In this document: positions 29,983 to 34,027 of the stretch, in pieces
How the letters are laid out: each line of letters begins with the position of its first letter
Position numbering within the stretch: position 1 is the stretch's first letter
The notes under the pieces: model-generated
Database searches by the model: none
What the model was told of the DNA's origin: nothing
Seen by the model: only the letters and a program-made list of their open reading frames with translations
Position numbers and translations under genes: made by a program
DNA from: Actinacidiphila glaucinigra
Lineage (GTDB): Bacteria; Actinomycetota; Actinomycetes; Streptomycetales; Streptomycetaceae
DNA: 34,027 nucleotides
NCBI RefSeq assembly: GCF_900188405.1
Contig: NZ_FZOF01000048.1
Span: 1-34,027 of the forward strand
Direction: 5' to 3'

Positions 29983-30860
29983 ACGACAGCCCACCCGAAC
30001 ACACGTCCCGGGAGAAGGGGACGCATGGGCGTGAGCGGGACACGAGTGGAACCGATGTACTCAAGGTGGTCATTGCGCAAGCCTCGTTCTTCGGGGCGCT
30101 CATGTTCTATGTGGGCTTGACCTATGCATCGCAGTACTACGGCTTCTTCCACCTCTCCCCGTTCTCGCTGGGGTTCGGCTTCGCCGAACTGGCGCTCTAC
30201 AGCCTGCGTCTGCTCAAGCTTCAGGTCATCGTCGCGGCCGTCGTCGTCCTCATGGTGATTTGCATCCCGTGGTTCTCCCGACGTCTCCCGCTCCCTGACC
30301 CTGCCAGCCCGCACGCCACCGCCGTTCGGAAGACCGCCTCGGTCTTGCAAGTGGTCTTCCTCGCGACGGGATTGGTGCTGTTCCTGCGCTGGAACGACAT
30401 CGCGTCGTACGGCTGGGCCGCGCCTCTGACCCTCGCCATCGGCATCACGCTCGGCCAGGGCCGGGCCGCCGCCGCCGGCCATCGCGGTGGACCACGGCGC
30501 CGAGCCCTGCTGCTCTTCGCGATCGGCGTCTGCCTCTTCTGGTCGCTGACACTGGCCGCCCAGCAGATGGGCCGCGACGATGCCAGCACGGACGCACGTC
30601 ACGTGCTCGAAAAAACCGGCCTGGTGGTACTCAGCGCCAACCGGCTGAGCCTTCCGCTCCCGCTGCAATACGAGCAGGATCTGGGAACGGAGTACCAGCT
30701 GCGCTACCGCTACACGGGACTGCGACTGCTGCTCGAGCGAGGCGGCCGGTATTACGTCGTACCCGTCGACTGGGAACCACGAACCGACCCTGTATACGTA
30801 CTCCGCGAAAGCGACACCATGTGGATCGGACTGATGCCAGGAGTCCTACGGACACAGTAA
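29979..30860 (+). CDS. Multi-pass membrane protein of unknown function (293 aa)
   Basis: GTG 29979 overlaps the lipoprotein's stop. A polar head of about 27 residues is followed by hydrophobic segments at about 28-50 (VIAQASFFGALMFYVGLTY), 80-99 (LQVIVAAVVVLMVICIPWF), 120-137, 145-160 and 176-194 (LLLFAIGVCLFWSLTLAAQ), so about five membrane spans. A C-terminal soluble domain of about 95 residues follows, with LEKTGLVVLSANRLSLPLPL, YRYTGLRLLLERGGRYYVVP and DTMWIGLMPGVLRTQ. This is a beta-rich pattern seen in several actinomycete membrane proteins of no assigned function. No catalytic motif is seen. Confidence 0.8.
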   Translation: MNDSPPEHTSREKGTHGRERDTSGTDVLKVVIAQASFFGALMFYVGLTYASQYYGFFHLSPFSLGFGFAELALYSLRLLKLQVIVAAVVVLMVICIPWFSRRLPLPDPASPHATAVRKTASVLQVVFLATGLVLFLRWNDIASYGWAAPLTLAIGITLGQGRAAAAGHRGGPRRRALLLFAIGVCLFWSLTLAAQQMGRDDASTDARHVLEKTGLVVLSANRLSLPLPLQYEQDLGTEYQLRYRYTGLRLLLERGGRYYVVPVDWEPRTDPVYVLRESDTMWIGLMPGVLRTQ

Positions 30861-31218
30861 AACCTCGCGGGTAGGGCACGCAGCACCGTGTCCAGGGTGG
30901 TCAACGGCTTGCCCGAGGTAAGTGCGTCCACGCACCCGGCTGTTGAGGCTGCGACCGTTCGAACTGGGATACAGGCCGAACCGTCGCCAACGCCAGTCAT
31001 TCATTCGGGCTAATGGCGGGGTGGGTCGCACGTTCCTGCGAGGATCCGATCGACCCCTCCCTCCGCGGCGGTTTGGGGCTCGGCATCTGCACCGCGACGC
31101 AGCGCCAGCTACGTCGCCTGCTGGTCCTCGGCATGTTCGATCGCGCACCGACCAGCCGGTAGCCGCACCACGCAACCCGGGCCGAGGTCACCCTGGCGCT
31201 CTCCCCCAGACCGTCACG
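30861..31218. other. Non-coding stretch
   Basis: No credible gene, RNA or strong hairpin is visible between the membrane-protein gene and the pentapeptide-repeat remnant. The open frames on both strands are Arg-rich shadows. Confidence 0.4.
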
Positions 31219-31949
31219 TCATCTCTTCACGCGACTGCGCACGGCAAGTACCGCAAGCCCGAGCAGAGCCGGCTCGAAGAGGCGGGCGGTCATCTCAACG
31301 TACGTTCCGGCGGCGGTCAAATCCTGTCCTGAAGCACGGAAGATCACCGAATTGGCGACCACCCTCAGAGATTTCTCGAAGCGCGCAGTCGAAAGACGCC
31401 GACGGTACGCCCCGTCCGGGTTGGTCGGGTCCGGCTTGCTCGAGGTCAGAGTCACGCTGCGGCCGTCGATCCTGCCCTTGCTCACCAGGTTTGGCTCGTC
31501 CTGCGGCAGGCCCCAAAGCATCATGACCAGTATGGTGGCCGTCATGGCAAGACCCAGCCATGCCAGAGCGCGGACGGCTCGCAGACCGTACCCGGAACCC
31601 GCCAGTACAGCCACAGGATCATCCGCTCGCCGCGCGAGGTCTCCAGATCGTGCCGGCGCATTTCCATCTCGCCGTAATAGAAGTCGGTCGCGCCAGGCTC
31701 GTTCTTGCCGTCCTCCAGCGCTTTGCGCAGTTGTCGGTAGAGCGGTGCGAGCACTGCGGGCTGGTGTGTCTCGACGCCCGCCGGGGCAGGCGTCCACCCG
31801 TCCGTGCCGTACCGGGCCGCGCGCCAGTGGTGCTCCTCGGCCAATGTCCGGCGCCGCGTCCATCGCACGGGGAACCAGCCCCGCCAGGAGAACCTCCCAC
31901 GTGGGACCTCGTGAGTGATCAACGCTGTGACCTGAGGCTGTGCCGTCAA
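31219..31949 (-). pseudogene. Pentapeptide-repeat protein C-terminal remnant, frameshifted
   Basis: The first part, from ATG 31949, reads ALITHEVPRGRFSWRGWFPV, then LAEEHHWRAARYGTDGW and LEDGKNEPGATDFYYGEMEM, then ILWLYWRVPG, and leaves the expected frame. The continuation YGLRAVRALAWLGLAMTATI and onward to FEPALLGLAVLAVRSRVKR (stop 31219) is in another frame, so an indel lies near 31590-31600. This is the membrane-associated C-terminal region typical of Streptomyces pentapeptide-repeat proteins (FYYGEMEMRRH then LYWxxSGYGLRAxR then LLGLALLAVRxRVKR). The N-terminal pentapeptide repeats are missing. The truncated and shifted gene is unlikely to work. Confidence 0.75.
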
Positions 31950-32078
31950 CGGTTGTCAGCGTTGGCCGTCGTGAGGGCCCGTTACGGCCCGGGGTGACCG
32001 ACTTCGCTATTGATCACCCGGGAACCGGGGGGCTCGGTGGTACTTTGACCGGAATCCGTGGGAGGAGTGGGCAGGCAG

Positions 32079-32516
32079 GTGGACAGTACTCTGCGGCGTG
32101 CAGCTGTCGTGGCGCTCGGCGATCTCGGGCGAAGCAATGACTTTGGGGACTGGGCGGACGCCGGCCGCGGCCTGGCAGGCTTTGCCGAGATGGAAGAAGC
32201 TGTCGATCCGCTACTGAAGCTGGTGCTCTGCGAAGACACCTTCGTCACGCGGGTCACCGCGCAAGCCTTGCTTCGGCGAATCGACAAGGCCGGGCTGAGG
32301 GTAGTCGCGTCCGCGCTGGCAGTCGCCGACGCGAATCACGGTGATTGGATCCGCACCGCGATCCTCGACGTGTTCGCCATCTACGCCAGCGACCGCGACG
32401 ACGCGATGCGGCTCTGCGAGGATCTGGCGCGGGATCCTGATCAGCACGTCGCCCTGGGGGCTCGCGAGCTGCACGAACGCCTGGCCGGGATCAATCCCGT
32501 TCTTCACCCTGCGTAA
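32079..32516 (+). CDS. HEAT-repeat-like hypothetical protein (about 145 aa)
   Basis: Start GTG 32079 (VDSTLRRAAVVALGDLG) follows purine-rich GGCAGGCAG and is preferred; GTG 32058 in the same frame is the alternative. The whole protein is helical: LRRAAVVALGDLG, EEAVDPLLKLVLCEDTFVTR, VTAQALLRRIDKAGLRVVAS, WIRTAILDVFAIYASDR and HVALGARELHERLAGI. The repeated hydrophobic-helix pairs with Asp at turns fit HEAT/Armadillo-type scaffolds. There is no signal or membrane segment. It is similar in layout to small Streptomyces proteins described only as hypothetical; its partner is unknown. It stands alone. Confidence 0.7.
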   Translation: MDSTLRRAAVVALGDLGRSNDFGDWADAGRGLAGFAEMEEAVDPLLKLVLCEDTFVTRVTAQALLRRIDKAGLRVVASALAVADANHGDWIRTAILDVFAIYASDRDDAMRLCEDLARDPDQHVALGARELHERLAGINPVLHPA

Positions 32517-33259
32517 CGCGGCCGGATGCTTTAACTGCCAGCGGCCTTTCACGAGTACCTCTGGCCTGTCTCCCGCTGGCGGACCTGCGAAGCGTCTTCG
32601 CGGAGATCCTTTGTCGGGGACGGTGTGATCTTTTCGCCTTTCTTTCGTCGGCACCTCAAGCGCGGTCCACGCATGGCGGCTTCGCTGCGGCAGAGGCCAT
32701 ACGGGGCGGCATGTCGGACCGCTCGGAGAATGGAACCTTCCTTCTCGGATCAGGGCTGGGCCTCCCCTCAGCGACGGTTGGAGTCCATCCATTCGTCGCT
32801 GTTCCACATGACGGGGCGCAACGCCAACGCCCGCCACCCTGAAGGGCTGGCCGCCCAACGCCGCGAACGCGCCAAGATCCGCAGCGAACGCCAACAACGC
32901 TGGGGCCGCCCACGACCCAAAGCCGCCTAACCAACCCCGGCAACGTTCGTGGCCAACGCACCAGTTACGACACCGTCACCCGCAGCTTCGGTCCGGGCTG
33001 CCAAGGCCTCACGTCCAACGCATCCCCGACGCGGGCGGCTGACTCGGCGGCAGTTGCGCGGTCGCGGCCACCCTCCTCCCAGGTGCTCCCGGACGACCGA
33101 CACCAGCCGGTGGATCGAGGTAAGACGCCAGGCCGGTCTTGACGATGAGCGGTCAACCTCTATGCGGCGTCAGCTGAGCCGACTATTCTCCCCGCAACCG
33201 ACCGCCCTGGATCCTTCGGGCGAGGCGGGCTCCATGTCGACACCACGAACGGGGCATCC
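32517..33259. other. Gene-poor stretch with one possible ORF tail
   Basis: A plus-strand piece at 32808-32930 (MTGRNANARHPEGLAAQRR, then RQQRWGRPRPKAA, stop) looks like the basic C-terminus of a lost gene, but I cannot name it. Upstream of the secreted-protein gene, TATTCT at 33182-33187 is a possible -10 without a good -35. Nothing else is supported. Confidence 0.35.
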
Positions 33260-33574
33260 GTGAGATACAAGAAGTTCGCCGCTGTAGCCGGTGCTGTCGC
33301 CGCACTGATCGTCGGAGCGGGGGCCTCGCCCGCTACCGCTCAGAGCAACGGCGAGTGTACCTGGGGTGCTTACGTCGGGGACAGCACCGTCGCTTACTGC
33401 AACACCAGTGAAGGACACAGCCAGTTCAGGGCGGTGGCTATCTGCCAGGACGATCTGAGTGGGGACACCTTCCTCTTCTACGGGCCGTGGAAGTGGACCT
33501 ACGAGCCGTACCCCTCCTACGCCTATTGCAACAGCAGCACCTTCCTTCTCGGTGCGAGCTACCGCATCAAGTGA
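33260..33574 (+). CDS. Small secreted four-cysteine protein (104 aa)
   Basis: GTG 33260 has ACGGGG 6 bases upstream. A clear Sec signal peptide covers about 1-28 (MRYKKFAAVAGAVAALIVGA then SPATA). The mature part starts near QSNGECTWGAYVGDSTVAYC and is rich in Tyr, Ser and Trp. Four cysteines (33, 47, 62, 90) could form two disulfides. FLFYGPWKWTYEPYPSYAYC shows an aromatic patch. It ends LLGASYRIK. The pattern (CxWG then RAVAxC, WK, then C) is seen in small Streptomyces exported proteins of unknown role. An inverted repeat follows at 33597-33632. Confidence 0.75.
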   Translation: MRYKKFAAVAGAVAALIVGAGASPATAQSNGECTWGAYVGDSTVAYCNTSEGHSQFRAVAICQDDLSGDTFLFYGPWKWTYEPYPSYAYCNSSTFLLGASYRIK

Positions 33575-33596
33575 CGCTCGGCCTTCCGCAGTCAAC

Positions 33597-33632
33597 CTAG
33601 GCACTCGGCAGAGCTCTTGGCCAAGTGCCTAG
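33597..33632. repeat. Inverted repeat, possible terminator
   Basis: CTAGGCACT (33597-33605) and AGTGCCTAG (33624-33632) are perfect 9-bp complements around an 18-base spacer, 23 bases after the secreted-protein stop. It could be its terminator or, since IS-like sequence may follow, an IS end. Confidence 0.5.
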
Positions 33633-33939
33633 TAGTGCTTGGTCAGGTCGGTTGATTCGGTGCGTGTCTTTGTGGGTTGGTGGTGCGTTGGAAGGGGTGT
33701 GAATCCGGGAGAAGTTGCTGCGGTGCGTGATGAGTTGGAGGTCCGGTGGCGCGGCGGCCGCGGGGGCTGCCGCGGCTGATGCCTCGCAGAACGGATGCTG
33801 TTACCCACCGGCCGAAGGCGCCGACGACACCGGAGTCACAGCGGCAGAAGGCACACGACCCGGCGCCGGGGAAGCGGACCACGCGATGGTCAGCAGCCCG
33901 TCCTGGCTCCCGCGCATTCCGCGTACCGCCATCGGCGGT
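33633..33939 (+). other. Possible IS-transposase N-terminal scrap
   Basis: GTG 33699, preceded by GGAAGGGG, opens a 26-codon frame (VNPGEVAAVRDELEV, then Gly/Arg-rich, stop 33777-33779). The first 15 residues resemble the start of IS701-type transposases, but the frame ends at once. This could be a deleted IS. No other gene is seen here. Confidence 0.3.
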
Positions 33940-34027
33940 TCACAGCCGCCAGCGGCGGATCTGGTCCGCACACGCGTAGACGTCCGCGTGCCCGGTACGG
34001 ACCTGTTGCGCAAGGTCGCTGAGTGCC
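33940..34027 (-). CDS. Partial protein C-terminus at right edge
   Basis: A minus-strand frame enters at the right edge and ends at TGA 33942-33940: ALSDLAQQVRTGHADVYACA then DQIRRWRL. The amphipathic helix pattern looks like a real protein end, but only 28 residues are visible and the family cannot be told. Confidence 0.4.
   Translation of the reverse strand, partial: ALSDLAQQVRTGHADVYACADQIRRWRL

Overview
The window has the base composition and gene content of a Streptomyces chromosome: GC-rich, with many GTG starts overlapping the previous stop, two giant LAL (LuxR-type) regulators, Tat-type signal peptides, a secreted GH92 mannosidase, DUF6247 and DUF6193 families and an ISL3-type IS. Species cannot be told. 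The many broken genes (two Ku remnants, DUF6193, pentapeptide-repeat tail, YidB-like, TPR-like), an IS and a tRNA-derived attachment-site relic point to an accessory or chromosome-arm region. There is no CRISPR array, rRNA or complete tRNA.

Left part (1-6.3 kb): a partial unknown gene, a STAS anti-sigma-antagonist-like gene, a degenerate Ku fragment, then the 3' half of a tRNA-Arg(TCT) with its terminator, which looks like the chromosomal end of a tRNA-integrated element. Next come a two-gene small-membrane-protein unit (21 aa + 97 aa) behind a clear promoter, a small secreted four-cysteine protein, an internally deleted ISL3 copy, and a three-gene toxin-antitoxin-like operon (Phd/YefM antitoxin, DUF6247, ParE/RelE-like toxin) behind a palindromic operator.

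Middle (6.9-24.8 kb): a very large secreted, multi-domain GH92 alpha-mannosidase gene with a LacI-type palindrome upstream and decamer repeats on both flanks; a frame-shifted remnant; two tandem LAL regulators; then, convergent to them, a six-gene minus-strand operon made only of hydrolase-type or oxidoreductase-type enzymes (Tat-exported metallo-beta-lactamase fold protein, alpha/beta hydrolase, SDR, secreted epoxide-hydrolase-like protein, cupin, secreted alpha/beta hydrolase). Several of these genes are translationally coupled by GTGA overlaps. The operon looks like an uncharacterised small-molecule degradation or tailoring pathway, and the neighbouring LAL regulators are candidate controllers.

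Right part (24.9-34 kb): YidB-like remnant, SMI1/KNR4 (SUKH) protein, Uma2 nuclease-fold protein divergent from a class II Fic protein with a probable leaderless transcript, then a graveyard (DUF6193 with an in-frame stop, Ku C-terminus with a frameshift, TPR-like scrap, pentapeptide-repeat protein tail with a frameshift) interspersed with intact small genes: a lipoprotein coupled to a membrane protein, a HEAT-like protein, and a second 104-aa secreted four-cysteine protein. The window ends in a partial minus-strand gene.
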